A stretch of DNA of 64,000 bases, from positions 1,348,638 to 1,412,637 of the forward strand of contig JAREIK010003007.1 in the NCBI GenBank assembly GCA_029783825.1. The letters are read 5' to 3'. Shown in pieces: positions 63,290 through 64,000 of the stretch. Source of the DNA: Sapria himalayana (lineage: Eukaryota; Streptophyta; Magnoliopsida; Malpighiales; Rafflesiaceae). Within the stretch, counting starts at the first letter, position 1. The number at the start of each line of letters is the position of its first letter. The notes beneath the pieces are model-generated. The model saw only the letters and a list, made by a program, of their open reading frames with translations. It ran no database searches and had not been told where the DNA came from. A program made the translations under genes and the position numbers.

Positions 63290-63450
63290 CTAAAAATAGT
63301 TTTGAATTTAAAATAGCTAGGAAAAATTCCCTAGCTAATTTAGCAAATTTTCCCTAGCTAAATTTGCTAGTGAAAATTCCCCTTGCTAAATTAGCTAGAA
63401 ATTTTCTTATCTAATTAAGCTAGGGAAAATTCCCTTGCTAATAGATTGCT
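63290..63450 (+). repeat. Right subterminal repeats, element E
   Basis: Several variants of TAGCTAGGGAAAATTCCC and CCCTAGCTAATTTAGC, as at 18970-19330. The terminal CTTGTAGTG expected at the very end is not visible before the GATA array starts near 63450. Confidence 0.82.
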
Positions 63451-64000
63451 ATATAGATTAATAGGCAGATTAACATACCGATTGATAAACAGACAGATAG
63501 ATAGATAGACAAATAAAAAGGCGGAGAGATCGATACATAGATGGATAGATTATTAGATAGATAAATACATAGATAGATAAATAGATTAATTTATTAATAG
63601 TTAGATAGAAAGATAGAAATATAGATAGACAGATAAAAAGATATATAGAAAGTCAAATAGATAGAAAGATTGATAGTCATATAGATATATAGATAGATAT
63701 TAAAATAGATAGACATATAGATAAATAGATAGATATATAGACCCAAATATAGTCACATGGATGGATGATAGATAAAAATATAGATAGATAGATAGATAAA
63801 TATATAGATACATAGAAAATAATAGACAGATAAAAAGTCAGATAGATATAAAGAAAGATAGATAAATACACATTAAGTTAGATAGAAAGATAGATAGATA
63901 GACATATAGACAGACAGACAGATAGATAGTCAGATAGATAGACAAGTATATAGACAAAAAGTTAAATAGTAAATAGATAGATAGACAGATAGATCGATAG
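63450..64000. repeat. GATA-type tetranucleotide array 4
   Basis: GATA on the + strand, continuing beyond the window. It has the same polarity as array 3 on the other side of E. The minus frame at 63677-63871 is a repeat artefact. Confidence 0.96.

Overview
This looks like nuclear, repeat-dominated, AT-rich DNA of a flowering plant. The evidence is plant-type CACTA (En/Spm) transposons with TNP2 and Transposase_24 remnants, a long chromovirus-like solo LTR, copia and LINE fossils, and two copies of an N-terminal fragment of a land-plant-specific BBR/BPC (GAGA-binding) factor gene. I cannot name the species. No intact host gene was found; almost every coding stretch is a transposon gene remnant, a captured gene fragment or a processed pseudogene.

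Layout. (1) 1-640: array of GATA-type tetranucleotides. (2) 640-8090: element A, a 5'-truncated, internally deleted CACTA on the + strand, with leader exon, AT-rich internal repeats, a (CT)n tract, a TNP2 C-terminal tail remnant, a broken Transposase_24/TNP1-like gene and a captured BPC fragment. (3) 8090-8620: a small GC-rich island of CTCGCCC and GAGCTC repeats. (4) 8620-16283: element B, a second CACTA on the + strand, carrying a decayed but nearly full-length TNP2 gene. (5) 16284-18969: array in TATC orientation. (6) 18970-30710: element D, a CACTA on the - strand with both terminal inverted repeats recognisable and the same organisation as A. (7) 30711-40670: a GATA array of about 10 kb. 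(8) 40671 to about 63450: element E, a CACTA on the + strand swollen by nested insertions: an ARF1 processed pseudogene with an 11-bp target duplication, a 2.6-kb solo LTR with a 5-bp target duplication, a second decayed LTR fragment, a LINE reverse-transcriptase fossil and a Ty1/copia fossil. (9) about 63450-64000: another GATA array.

How the parts relate. A and D form one subfamily: both have the BPC fragment and the same loss of most of TNP2, joined inside a (CT)n tract. B and E form a second subfamily with a different left interior. B supplies the picture of the original TNP2 gene. Six element boundaries (A left, B right, D both, E both) lie directly against GATA/TATC arrays, so this CACTA lineage is closely tied to GATA satellite-like DNA. 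Long open frames inside the arrays are artefacts of the stop-free TATC strand.
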